Under the pieces are notes generated by a model. The model was given only the letters and a program-made list of their open reading frames with translations, did no database searches and had not been told where the DNA came from. DNA of 64,000 nucleotides. Source: Anthostomella pinea (lineage: Eukaryota > Ascomycota > Sordariomycetes > Xylariales > Xylariaceae). Shown piece by piece: positions 45,452 through 57,470 of this stretch (position 1 is its first letter; each line of letters opens with the position of its first letter). Location of the stretch: contig CAUWAG010000020.1 in the NCBI GenBank assembly GCA_963556695.1, positions 1,426,001-1,490,000 on the forward strand, read 5' to 3'. The translations under genes and the position numbers were made by a program.

Positions 45452-47153
45452 CCATCCCCCCATAGAAGTCGGCCACCCCCACTAGTCGGCCAGCCAAACC
45501 CCACTATCACCACCAAAACACCCCCTTATTCACCCACATGTAAAAGAAGTCATTTATATCGGTGAATCTTAGCAATATTGTGATGGTTCCACCATCCATC
45601 AGGTCTAGCGATGGTCCCTATGGTCCCCGGGTCACGTGACTGAGCACGTGACTGATCGGACGATAGGTTGATCCATGCCCTGGTGGGTCTGGTGGGGGAC
45701 GACTGCCCACATCTAGCTGCCCACCAATTCGGGTGTATCTCCAGATCTTTCTTTTCCTTTAACCAGAGTTTGTTATACGTCAATAGTTAATAAGGGTCCT
45801 GGTATCCTTGGAATACATTTACGGAATTGTGACACCCCTTGATAAACTATTGAGGTTAAAGGTCCTCCCTTTTAAAGATAATGCTTAGTTGAAAGATTTT
45901 TAAAATATTAAAAAGAAATCAAAAAAAGAAATCCACTTACAGCCTTAAAGGCTTTTTAAAAAGGCCTTTTTAATAACAGAACTACTTAGGATATAAAAAA
46001 TCGATACTTATAAATGTAATTTAAAAAATTAAATTAAAAAGGTAAATAAGGTTATTAAAGCCCGATATTGTCACAGCGAGCATACTGGGAAGCTGGGACA
46101 TGGCCTGCAGCAAGCAGCTATTACTCTATTGACGAGAATATCAAGACTAGAAAGGAAAGGAAGAGAGAGAGAGAGATAGGTACAGCGGGAGGTTGCCCCT
46201 TTAAGGAGATCCTCTGGTCAGATCCTTCCCTTATTGGGAAGTATTGGCTTGTCATTTGGGAAGGTCTGTACAGGCCGTCACAGATATAATGACACCTTTA
46301 TTAACTTTGTAAGTGTTTTTTTTAGCTTTACCTAGCCGTAATTTTCGAGAATTTTAGAAAACCACTTAACTAATTTAAGCATAAAGCCTTTAAAGCGTGC
46401 TGCTTTTATCTTTTTACTAATCTTAGTCTTAATTTAAAGGTTATATTGTTTAAAGCCTGTTATAAAAGTACTTTTAAAGGGCCCTTTTTAATACTTTTTT
46501 TAGTCATCTTACGGATTAAAAAGTGTAAAAGAGCCAAACCTAGCTTTTTTTACAGTAAAATCCACTTAATCATAATCGTTTTTTATACAAAAAGGGTATT
46601 TTCTACTAAATATAGGTTTTAGTTTTAATCAGCTAGGCCTAAGCAAGCTTAGCAAGGCAATAAGGAGTAGTCTATAGCAATCTCTGCTATCAATGTAACG
46701 GCCTGCACAGACCTTCCCATATGACAAAGCCGATACTTCCTAATAAGGGAAGGATCTGACCAGAAGATCTCCTTAAAGGGGCAACCTCCCGCTGTACCTA
46801 TCTCTCTCTCTCTATTCCTTTCCTCTCTAGTCTTGATATTCTCGTCAATAGAGTAATAGCTGCTTGCTGCAGGCCATGTCCCAGCTCCCCAGTATGCTCG
46901 CCGTGACAAGCACTATAAATTTTTCATTTGAAGTAAAAAGCGCAAGGTAATTAACAGCTAATCACGTATACTTTACAAGGTAAATGTAGCATTATAAAAC
47001 TTCACGATTAAGGCTATTTAAAACATTAATTACATTTTAAGTAACTTCAATATCAAGCTAAAAGCATACAAGTAAACATAAAGGGGCTTAGGTGGTGGTG
47101 GTGGGGTTTGGCTGGCCGACTAGTGGGGCTGGCCGACTTCTATGGGGGGATGG
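45452..47153. mobile_element. Non-autonomous Fot1/pogo-type element inserted in the PKS
   Basis: A 1702-bp element flanked by TA. Its inverted ends start CCATCCCCCCATAGAAGTCG, run about 85 bp, and share the CAGCCAAACCCCAC and CACCACCAAAA blocks with the transposon at 29006. The interior has no transposase frame and is AT-rich, and it contains a fold-back element at 46069-46909. It presumably depends on a transposase from a related element. Confidence 0.88.
46069..46909. mobile_element. Fold-back element with ~215-bp inverted arms
   Basis: The arm at 46069-46283 starts TGTCACAGCGAGCATACTGG and recurs inverted at 46693-46909 with few differences; both contain a GAGAGAGAGA run and GTACAGCGGGAGGTTGCC. 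The 409-bp loop is AT-rich without an ORF. No clear target duplication is seen. Confidence 0.82.
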
Positions 47154-47660
47154 TACTGCCGGTAGTGTGTTCTTGGACGCATTCGCCCTACCGCAACGCT
47201 CGTGGCCAGTCAGCTTGTTCCATAGATCTTGGCATACGCGAGGATGTCGGCGCCATCCCCGAGAGCACCAAGATCAGAGATTCGACCAATTCAAAGAGGT
47301 ACAAGGGTTTGATCCAGGGGCAGCTGCGCAAGTTCTTGTATTTACACTGCTACAAGACAAGAAGGTTAAGAAGCAGCAGCCACCTCGGACACTCTTGCAG
47401 CTGGACAAGACCTTGGTTATTCTCCCATGGTCGACCTGGGAAATGGGTGCTTTATGCGAGTCCTGCGCCTTTCCGAGCCTATGGATCCAGGACGGCCGAT
47501 CATAATCTACAGGACCACCTCCCTTGTGTCGGTCGAGGTGCGCAACTGGATTATGACCGAGTTGGGGGCGCTCGCCACGGCTCTGGATATCATGAATGCC
47601 ACCTCGCTGACGTCATTTTACCACAAAATTATTGCAAAGCTTCTGGCAGGAACGGCTTGA
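47154..47660 (+). pseudogene. Polyketide synthase 3' end (KR end and ACP), frameshifted
   Basis: Directly after the transposon the KR reading resumes as TAGSVFLDAFA. It then needs a one-base shift to read YRNARGQSACSIDLGIREDV, and another to read DQRFDQFKEVQGFDPGAAA. A final frame gives the acyl-carrier domain, SLVSVEVRNWIMTELGA and ALDIMNATSLTSFYHKIIAK, to a stop at 47660. In the phosphopantetheine motif the usual Asp before Ser is Thr. Several frameshifts show that the gene was dead apart from the insertion. No upstream PKS domains (KS, AT, DH) occur in the window. Confidence 0.85.
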
Positions 47661-48856
47661 GTGGGTTTAGAAGATACTAGACTGATATATGCGTTGTGTT
47701 GAGACACGTGGGCTGTTGGCCTCGGATTAATAAGGGGTTCCGATAAATCAGCCGCTCTTCAGCCTGGGGAACTCTTTGCTGTGAGCTGAGTCAATACTGT
47801 GGTCTGGTCTTTGAATTAATGATTGATTCTGCCTTTGCTTTCAGAAGAAGCAAGGCACTTTCTAGTCCTCACGGTCAGATTAGACATTGGTATCGAGATT
47901 GTTGATGGTGGCCCCGAGTCTCCTTGTTAGTGTTTATGATCTCATGGTCATCGTCCTAATCCTCACTTTCCCTGTCAACGACATGAACATATCAGATAGT
48001 CTTTCGTGGCTGGCAGTTCGTTTTGTGAAAACCCCTGCTATATACACGACACTGGTAAGCTTACAATTATCCCTATGCCCTTTATTCCTGGTCAGGTTCA
48101 CCGGCCCCTCAGTGTGAGGTTCAAGCACGGCAGGTCGACGCCTTCCTCATGGAGCTGATGGCTTCGTCAATGTACTAAGCCAAGATGTCGTCGCTCGAGC
48201 TGTTAGAGCGGATGTTCCTGAGAATAATCGGCGCCAACAGCAAGTTTGGATACTTCGTGCCCACGTTCGAGACCGGCCGCACCGCCTGTTTTTAACGTCC
48301 CAACTGCTTTGGTACAGGGTTTACAGACGAATTCACTGCCGCGTCTCTCCCGTTACTTAGATCAACGGCAAGTCGTCGCCCCAACGTCTACACAGAATAT
48401 ATCACCTGGAACCTCACAAGTTTATCTGCTGTGCTACCTGGATCGCCCACAGAGTCACGGATACATCTCCTAGGAAACCCTAGTTGTTGACCGCATCCCA
48501 CCTTGAGATCGACCACACATGCATATCCGAGCTCTGCTCCTTCCAATACCTGCCGCCCAGCCCAAAACATAACTGCAAAAAAAGGATTCGAAGATCCTCG
48601 CCTTGGAACGAGTCGCCAAGGACCCGTAGTAAGTTTCTTCACCTTTGAAAGCATCCAGCATCCCGTCCCCTCGGTATTTCCTTCCACTTTCCTTCCCACC
48701 ACCATCCATCTCACAACCATTCATTTCAAACGAAATTTATCGCTGCGTACCTCAACAACTGCAGCTCCAATCGGTTCCCATTCCTTTACTGACGAATGCA
48801 CGCGGCAGCGAACCCACAACTTCCGTCAACCAACTCGACCAACCCAACCCATCACG
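47661..48856. other. Intergenic, possible further gene debris
   Basis: A frame near 48143-48300 reads HGADGFVNVLSQDVVARAV and looks protein-like, but it has no start, partner exon or family. From about 48500 on it is the leader of the next gene. Confidence 0.35.
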
Positions 48857-49428
48857 ATGGCGCCTCCCACTCCCCAAAAGACCGACGCGCTCGACATGAA
48901 GCCTCGCGATGCCGAGATCATGGTCGCTGCTTTCAAGGCAATGGTGGAGAACCCCAAGGTAAGCCAAGCACGCGGATGCCATCACCGTCATCTCGCCCTT
49001 CCTCCACAATTCACTCCGTGGCATCGCGCTTACCAACATCTCATCAGTTCAACTACGACAAGCTCGCCGAGCTCGCGGGCTTCAACGGCAGCGCCTCCGC
49101 TAACGTGAGCTGGAACAACGTCCGACGCAAGTACTCTCTCTACCCCAGCGGAGTCAACCCGAGCTCGCCCGCCGCGAAGGGCAAGAACAGTACTCCCCGC
49201 AAGCGCAAGGCGGCGGGTTCCAACTCCACTCCTTCCAAGAAGCAGAAGTTCGGCGCGCATGGCTTCGACAACGCTGTTGATGACGACTCCGACGCCGACA
49301 CCAAGGCGAAGATCGAGATCAAGGACGACAGCGACGACGACACCAAGAACGGTATCAAGAACGAGACTATCATCAAGGACGACAGCGACGACGATGTCAA
49401 GGAGGTACCGAAGCCGGAGGGAAAGTAG
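48857..49428 (+). CDS. Small Lys-rich protein with acidic tail, nuclear type, unknown function
   Basis: Two exons (48857-48958 and 49048-49428) joined across an 89-nt intron give 160 residues. The first 70 residues, MAPPTPQKTDALDMKPRDAE and later FNYDKLAELAGFNGSASANV followed by SWNNVRRKY, match a recurrent fungal pattern of small proteins with a short helical domain. The middle is basic (PRKRKAAGSNSTPSKKQK, a likely nuclear localisation signal). The tail repeats IKDDSDDD-type acidic blocks three times. A chromatin or RNA-associated role is a guess. The ATG at 48857 follows a CACG context, and splicing is needed to join the two conserved parts. Confidence 0.8.
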
Positions 49429-50576
49429 AAGCCTGAGGTAACTTTCTGGGATAGGAAGACACATTGCGTCAGCCATTTTACTGCTTGGGCTCACATTAGG
49501 GAGAGATAACTGCAACTAGCACTTGGGCGCCTACATAACGATTGGACATAAAGTTCATCGTCGCATTGCATTGAGGTAATGCCTTAGAGACACTTAGGAT
49601 CAATCAAGGACCCGAGATCGGTCATGTCCCACACATGTACCAGTCTTACTGACTGATGCATCACCTACCAGAGGTGACAACCTAAATGATGACGTGAATT
49701 GGTTGGCCCGTAAGGCACCACATTGGCACGTACACTACAACAAACATGGGAGTCAACACATGCAGCAGCTGTCACCCTGCCAGTGACTAAGTCAGTGTTC
49801 ATGTCGAGTGCTGAGATTGTCCATGAATTAAGGTACCTCCAGCTCAGCGCGATGCCTGAGGTACGAACCTTGTCCTGACATTTGACATTTCACAAACCCC
49901 CTACCAAGCCTTGCACCAGCCCCCCTTTTCATAACAACCGTACTTGTCAGGCTTCGCGACATCAACACCTTTTGAACTGGACACAACCCATTCAAACAGA
50001 AATACTAATCGGCATAGTTGCCAAGCTTCGTGACATTTAGACGCGCCAGAGACACTACTTCGTGACCCCTGCCCTCCTCCATATATAACCGCAAGCGTAT
50101 ACACAATCCGAATCCTCCCACTCCGATACGAAAGACCCGCTTATCAGTCGCACTTTGGCACAGGCGAAACTGACATTATACGTCCCAACCACCTCAGCGA
50201 CCACATACCGCCGATCGCTGTACCTTGTTCCCGCCCGTACGCCTCTGTTGGCGACACCGCGCTAGGCATTATTGACCAGCTGGCACACGGCGCGGCTGTT
50301 GCAAAACTCACTCAAGCAGTAAAATCGTCTTTCAAATGTTGCCACAGTGTTAACAAATACTTCCAATTGAAGCGTGATCGAAGCGAACGGCGACAAATAC
50401 TCGTCGGGCCTTCTGTCCAAGCAACCCTAAATGTATCATAAGATCTGTAAAGACAGTATCCTGTGCTGAATATATCGAAAAACCGTTTCCATTGGTATCT
50501 CTATTATACCCTTCCAATAACCCAAATCCAACCTGTGACCCATCACGATAACCCAAAACCCAAGACCCAAAACCCA
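49429..50576. other. Intergenic, convergent 3' ends
   Basis: No gene or repeat could be supported in this 1.1-kb stretch. The genes on both sides point towards it. Confidence 0.45.
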
Positions 50577-53087
50577 TCAAGACTTCTCCGTAACAACACC
50601 CTTCAAGCTGTCCCTCTCATCCCAAACAGCCCTTTCCAGCGACGGATACACGACATCCGCACCATCATCCTGCAGCCCATCGGCATCAACCAAATTCCAC
50701 CTAGCCCTCTCAAACCTATGCCTTACCTTCGCCGTCAAGCCCACCATTCTCACCTGCACGCCGCGCCCCAACTGGCGATGGATATCGTCCTTCAATTCCG
50801 CCAGGGCCGTGACGCCCGTCACATCAACGAACGGCACGAGCGCAAAATCCCACACGACGACGCTCAGCGGCATGTCCTTGACCGCGACGTTCCGCTCGCG
50901 CCGCAAGCACGCCAGCCGCCGGTCTGCGGCCACGCTCCACGAGCGCTCCGCGTCCGCGCTGTAGTGCGGCGACTCGACGGCCGGGTACACGAGCTGGATC
51001 GCCTCGAGGGCGCGCGCCTTGTTGCGCGCTGCGTTGGGGAAGAAGACGGCGTCCGAAAATCGCACCACCGCCGTGTCGTCTGGGATCGTCATGAGGCCGC
51101 CCGCGTTCTCGGTGCCGGCGCCATCGTGCGTCGCGGCGCGCGCGAGAAACTGCGGCGGCTGGTGCGTCGTTGTGGAGGGGCTGGAGGAGGATTGCTGGTG
51201 CTGGCTGGTGGACACGGACGGGTTGGTGAAGGCGGCGCGCAGGAGCGTCCAGAATACGCTCCAGGCTGCGGCGGCGCCGATGCCGATCTCGGACGAGACG
51301 AAGATGGTTACCCACTGAGGAATGATAATCAGTAATCAGTGATGCGTATGGTGCGAAGGGCTTGGGGATTGACGATGGGTTTTCTTTACATGGGGTTCAT
51401 GAGCTCGTTCAGGCGAGGCGACCTCGTCATACCCCTTCGGTGGGACGCACGAGCAAGGTCCTAATTATATATCGGGGAAGTAAATAAAGGGGTTACCTAC
51501 GAATGCCACCATGCAGGCGATGAAATCAGCCAGGGAGACACGCCAGTACCGCCACACCAGCGAAAGCGGACCGAACAAGTGGATGACAGCCATGATCTGT
51601 GTAGCTGTCAGTTAGCACAGCCGCTCCCCCTCCTCTTGCCATAAGACACAGACAGAAATGCACCTACAATAATAGCAGCCAGCGTCGACTTGGGCAGCCA
51701 GTACAGCGCCGGCGAGAAGACAAACAGCGTCAAAATGATCCAGGCGGACGTGACGATGCCGTTCAGCGGGCTGCGGACGCCGCACTCGGAGTTGACGGCG
51801 GTGCGCGACATGGCGCCGCCGACAGGCATGGCGCCGAAGAAGCTGTTGACGATGTTGGTGACGCCCAAGTAGTTGAGCTCCTGCGTCTGGTCGATTACGT
51901 AGTGGTTGCGGCGGCCGAAGGCCTTGCCGACGCCCTGGTGCTCGAGCGTGCCGGCGATGAAGGGCGCGATGGCGCGGACGGCGACTTTCGATATCAGCCC
52001 GGCCGCGGGCGCCCGCGGCGTCACGATGCCGTCCGTGTCGACCTTGCTGATGCTCCACAGCAAATCGTCCGAGTCGCGGTCCTTGTTGACGCCCCACGAG
52101 ATGAGCGTGAAGAGCGCGAGCACGATGATGGCGCGGCTGGCGCCCAGGTACTTGATGGCGAAGTGGCGGTTCCCCCAGCGCTTGCCGACCTGCTCGAGCC
52201 CCAACAAAATCACGATGGACCCGATGCCGATCCCGCACGTCGGGCCGTCCCAGTGCGGCAGGCGCCGCAGGATGTCGCCGATCTGGTTGAAGACGCCGTC
52301 GGGCACGTCGCTGAGACCCACCAGCGAGCCTACCTGGCCCATGCCGATGGTCAGCGCCGTCGCCGAGATGAAGCCCGTCAGCACCGGGATCGAGACGTAG
52401 TCGAGCAGGAAGCCGAGGCCCAGCAGCCCGACGGCGAGCGCCCACACGCCGACCATGAGCGCCAGGGCCGACGCGACCTGTGCGGCGCCGTATTCGTCGC
52501 CCAGGTCGGCGACGACGTCTCCGGTCAGGAGTCCGAGCAGTGAAGTTGGTCCGGTTGAGAGGTCTGTCATGCGTGCGTTAGTTGTCGCCTTTGGGGGATG
52601 CTTGGCAGGGGGCCGACAAACCCTTTGATGTCCCCATGAACACTGCCACGGCGGCTGGAACCCAACACGAGTAGAGACCATTCTCAATGGGTATATTGGC
52701 GATCTTGGCATAGGCTAAGCCTTGTGAGATGAGCATGACTCCGATCGTGAGACCGGCCACTGTGAAGATAGGAGTCAGTAAACCCCTTTTTCTATGTGTG
52801 TTTGAAAATCGCTTGACATTGAATGCTATCGTGGTGCGTAACTGTAGCTGCTGTGCCACTAGACGTGATGTTCAAAGAAACTAATGTGGTTGTTGCTTAC
52901 TGAAGTCTGAAGGTAGCCATGATGCCTGGTATCGTGGGAGCCACTGAACAATGGGTAGCTTATCGAGGAGATACTGCTTAGCAGCAGATGGCAGCTTTCT
53001 CGGAGTCGTTCGAGCGTACTTGACGACCCTGTTGAGAGTGAAATCTGTCTGGATCTCCTTTCTGAGAGCATGGGCGTGTTTCTCCAT
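50577..53087 (-). CDS. SulP/SLC26-family anion transporter with STAS domain
   Basis: Five exons on the minus strand, 53087-52901, 52759-52622, 52563-51668, 51596-51501 and 51314-50577, give 684 residues in one frame. The SulP signature is complete: WLPSDFMAGLTIGVMLISQG, LAYAKIANIP, LYSCWVPAAVAVFMGTSKDL, STGPTSLLGLLTG and, later, GGAMSRTAVNSECGVRSPLNG. About ten or more membrane helices can be recognised. The C-terminus is a STAS domain (VVRFSDAVFFPNAARNKA, VVVWDFALVPFVDVTGVTAL) with a Ser/Thr/Gln-rich linker before it. Members carry sulfate and, in some cases, oxalate or other anions across the plasma membrane. Introns are 58-186 nt. The next gene but one is an oxalate decarboxylase, which makes oxalate transport worth testing. 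Confidence 0.94.
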
Positions 53088-55941
53088 GGTATCAACTTCG
53101 AGAACGACTGAGTGAAGGCAAGGTGCCTGTTGTCCTCTCGTGGCGAAAGACAGTTCACGACGAGGCGGTCGTGATATCAGACTTTTAAGCTAAGCCTACT
53201 CATACAGTAGTTGTTCTCCGGCATCAGATGGTTGCGTCCCCAAGGAGAAGGTTGTCCCCTACTACGTGCGGATTGATGCTGGGTTAGGGCTGAGGTAGCC
53301 TCGATTTCGCAAGATAGACTGCTTCTATCGACATGATCACACCCCCCTTCGGTGTATTCTCGCAGTCTGTCGGCATCACAGGCACTCTCACGTCACGGAA
53401 ATTCTATTGGGAGTTCTATTCGGTCCCTTTGTGATCGAATCCGGGTGGGATGTTTGTGGCTGACATGGGGAAGACGGCCGTCAGGGTAGGCCTCGAGCTG
53501 TCAGGGGTTACCCAAACACCCCCAGCGCTCGCAGCAACCGGTCAGCCAATGGTCCCGGGAGAATTTGGAAGAGAGACAGCAAGAGTCAAGCGCTGGTCTG
53601 TATGGGCGCAGAGAAGCGGTCACCCAATCGCATCATGATACTAACGTGGGAGTCGAGCCGGGTGGCATCCGGAAGGCGGGGTTGGGACCAACGATACCGA
53701 TCAGTAGAACACGAGAGTGAGCCGATGAGGGAATGCTATAGGTTCTGGAGCGAGGACGAACAGGTATTCTAGCCTGATCTGTCCACGAGATGGTAGCGCA
53801 TCGCTGATTCCGTCCCATAACGGGTGCCTCTTGTAGTACAGCCGCTATGCAGCACGCGGCAGCCAGCAGCACCAATGATATTACTGTCTGGGAAGCCTGC
53901 GATGTTGGCAGCGTTCCAAGATCTACCCTAGATTGGAGAGTACTAAGGTCAGGGTTTGATATGGCCAACCCTAGCAACCTCTAGCGATGTTTTGACGACC
54001 AAGAACTTGATGGAATTGGTTGCGTGAGTATGGAGCACCGGCATGTCTGCTCACGAACTTCGTGATATGATCTCATATCCATGTACAGCCTCGACCAATA
54101 TAGGGCTTTGCGCCGCCCTTCCGCATGCTGGCGAGTGATCGTAATCTGGAGCCAGGATTGGACCCGAAGCATACCTGCCGGTGCTGAGTTGTTGAAACCC
54201 ATGCAGTCGAACATATCTGCCAAGACCTACATGTAGTAGTCGTCCGAACACTGAACCGCTACTACAAATCCAGTACCGCTCTATATGTAAATCATGACCA
54301 AAAGCGGTATACCGAACCTTCCATATCCCAGACGTCCCCGGACAGAGGTTCAAAAACAACAAGCTTCGCGTGGTGTCGCCCAAGTCGCAGAGATCAAGCA
54401 CACCGCAAACAGCCTGACTTTGTGACGCGGCCAAGGTCGGAGGCATAGAAGCTTGTCAGCAGCCCCAAGATGCATGCGTGACCCGGCGTGACGGCTGCAC
54501 TGCAATGACAAGCAGCTTGGCATCGTGGCCCCTGTAGACTGTAGTTAACCAAGACCTTGGCTATCGTGGGCGGCGCAGTGATAATCTGCGCCAAGGGCGC
54601 GACACGTCGATCGCCGCTGAGCGCATCTGACGACGTTTCTTGGCCATGACCGCGCAGAAGAGGCATTTCGTAAGGTATATATATATATATAGTCCCTTTG
54701 TGATAAACTGCGGTCGATATCGATCACCCTCTTTACTTGTGCATTCTGCGAAACCGACGATGGTCGCAACACGTGCGGAGGAAGAGTCGCAGCAATGTAC
54801 GGGCACCATGGACGAAAAGCCGGTCACAGCGAGCAACCACCATTGTCGGACTCGAAGCCACATTCCCAAGTAGGCAACCCGGATTCGCACCAGTGGCCTT
54901 GGTCCTTGGAGGGAGTGATGATGTGCTGGGCGTGTTTCTTCGCAATCGCAAGCTGCTCCCAGGCCCTGTTACTGTAGGTCAGCGTCTATCTATCAGGACA
55001 CTGCCAAGCCTCCCGGGGTCGCTGTCGCGGTTCGGCATGGGCGTGGCTGCTTCAATGCTTTCCCCCTCCCCTGGGCTGATTGCCAGGCTTCAACCCAGAT
55101 AAGGTATCCTGAGTAATAGGGAGCTGTACGAAGAGTCTACCGTGCTAGTTCACCGCCTACCTGTCGACTTAGGGAGATAGTGTGCGAGTAGTTGGCAACT
55201 TGTCAAGGGCAGTTCAGGACAACGACTGGACAGCCTGGATGGGCAATGATGTTCGATATAAGCGCTAATGAATTAATAGTCGAACTTGGGCACCCCAGCA
55301 GCTGCCCAGGTTCCCCGCGATAATGAGGCCCGACAGTTCTGGACAGTCCACTTCCCGTGACAGCCGTAGCGATTAGTGCCCGTCGCCTACTGACGGGCTA
55401 CTGTAGGGAAGTGGGCATGGTGGGTGGGTTCCGGTCAGAAGTAACGTCGACAGGGAGGGAGATATGGATATCAGCTGGCTGGCAGTGTGTTGTAGATGGG
55501 TAATGCCGCGACTATGCGGGGGAGGGGAAACCCTAGAGTGACTGTTTGCCTGTGTTAGGTCCAGTGAGACGAGTGCAGATAAGCTACATACGTAGGAGCA
55601 CGATTTGAAGCGACGGGGTGTGGCTTAGAAGGTTAGAAATATGCATAGAGTAGGTAGGATTCCGATTGCGTTCGCTATCATCCACCCTAGACACGTCCAT
55701 AATGCAAAAGTGACATATATGCTGCAACACTCGATGCCAAAGCTTCCTAGAGGAAGGGAGGTGAAATGACTTCTACTCCTAGGGTAGGCCTATACTGTAC
55801 AGGTAGCCTTTTTGGTCATCCCCAACCAACCGTCAACGGAGAAAGTTCAGACAATATGCACTTAAGATTGAGCTTCCACGATAACCCGGCCAGTCAAGAT
55901 GCGCGACACCAAAATAAGAAGAAAAAGCTAATAGGCCTAGA
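53088..55941. other. Long intergenic stretch without supported genes
   Basis: 2.85 kb with only scattered ORFs (for example 53633-53977 minus and 54737-55102 plus), none with start context, splice sites or a family. A short TA run occurs at 54678-54691. It probably includes the promoter of the transporter gene. Confidence 0.45.
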
Positions 55942-57470
55942 TCACAGCTCGCGAGCATCCGACTCAATCTCCAGCTCCTCAGCGTCGGGCATAGTGACCT
56001 CATCCTTTTCGGCGCTCTTGACCTTGTTCCAGAAGATCTCGCCGTTCTCCGGGTCGTCCTGGAACAGGTGGTCGACCACCAGCTTCTTCGGGGTCTCGCC
56101 CATCCACTGGAACAGCGAGAAATCCCTGAACTCGTCCGAGCGGAACACCTCGAGCATCTCGATCGGCTCGTCGCCGATGTTCTCGACGAAGTGGCCCATG
56201 TTCCTGGGGACGATGCCGACGTCGCCGGGGATGTAGTCGAAGGTCCGGGCCGTGCCCTCGGCCGCGAAGATGGTGACGCGCGCCCGGCCCTTGAGGAAGA
56301 AGGACCACTCGTCGGCGTTCGGGTGCCAGTGCATCTCCCGGATGGCACCCGGCTGGATGGTGACGTGGGCGGCTGCCACGGTCTTGGAGATTTCGAAGTT
56401 TTTGGAGTCCGTGATGCGGACTTCGCCACCGGTAGTCAATTTGGGCTCCTGGTCGAGCATCCGGTGGGTGAAGTTGTACTTGGACTTCTTGACGTTCTTG
56501 CCGGTCGGCTTCTCGTCTTCGATCGAGCCGGGGAGGGAGCCCTGGAATATGTACTTCTCCTTCTCGGGAAGATGGGCGAAGACTTCAGGTGCGAGGTTGA
56601 AGTTCTTGGAAATCACCGACTTGGGCGTATGTGCTGTACCAATGTCAGCGCACGAATGGCGGACTACCACTCAAAGACGAAGACTTACCCAGCCAGTCGG
56701 ACAGAATGAAGGTCGACTCCTCAGAGAAGTTGCCGTCGTCAAAGATCAGGAGGAACTCGGTGCCGTTCTCGCCGAGACCCTGAAGCGAGTGCGGGACACC
56801 GCTAGGGAAGTACCACAGGTCGCCCTTCTTCAGGTCATCCATAAAGTTGCCGCCCTCGTAGTCAATTGCGGTCACGCGGACCTCTCCGTCAAGCACGTAC
56901 GCCCACTCGGCCTCCTTGTGCCAGTGCAGCTCGCGGATGGCGCCCGAGTCGAGTCGCATGTTCACGCTGGCAAGCTCAACGCTGGAGGGCATCTCTCGGA
57001 TTGTAGTCTGACGCGTCCATCCACCTTCCTGCGATGCGTCAGTTGGTTAACTTAGAGAACAGGAAACCGGGATTCTGTCTTACCTCGATTCGCACATGCG
57101 AGTCGACGAAACTCCAGCGCATGTTCTGCATGTTACCATGGTCGGTGCTGGGCGGGCGCACCAGATCCGGGCTCTGTCGAGCGCGCTCCCAGTTCCACGG
57201 GCCCAAGACAGAGGCGCCCAGGCCATTGCGGTAGGGCAGTGGATCGAGCTTCTCGCCTATAGCATCATGAGCGCGATCGAGCGGGTCCTTGTAGTCCGGG
57301 TCGTAGGGGGACTTGGTCTTCTTGTTGTACGTGGCGGGGAGGTCAAGACCTGCTAGAAGATACTGCCTGGGACTATCCTCGACGGGGATGGCAAGACCCG
57401 AGCTGCTCAGTGCGAGGCCGGCGAGGAGGATGCGCAACGCTGATGCGCCGCCGTGGTTTTGGAGCTGCAT
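55942..57470 (-). CDS. Secreted bicupin oxalate decarboxylase
   Basis: This enzyme converts oxalate to formate and CO2 with manganese. Three exons, 57470-57084, 57028-56689 and 56633-55942, separated by two 55-nt introns, give 472 residues. A signal peptide is clear ([14 protein letters not shown]). Cupin 1 has [17 protein letters not shown] with the metal ligands His, His, Glu and a later PHSLQG. Cupin 2 has [18 protein letters not shown] and MGHFVENIG. The lid loop reads [13 protein letters not shown], keeping the Glu that distinguishes decarboxylase from oxidase. The ATG at 57470 is preferred over upstream in-frame codons because it directly precedes the signal peptide. In fungi such enzymes protect cells from their own or from plant oxalate. 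Confidence 0.96.

Noticed and set aside
51902..52543. Long plus-strand open frames across the SulP gene
   Set aside because: These are GC-rich antisense shadows of the transporter, which has full motif and splice support on the minus strand.
53633..55102. Several ORFs of 60-120 codons in the long gap between the SulP and oxalate decarboxylase genes
   Set aside because: They overlap on both strands, lack conserved motifs and sensible splice sites, and show no coding bias.
55833..56429. 198-codon minus frame very rich in Arg and Ser, and plus frames at 56068-57055
   Set aside because: These are out-of-frame shadows of the oxalate decarboxylase.
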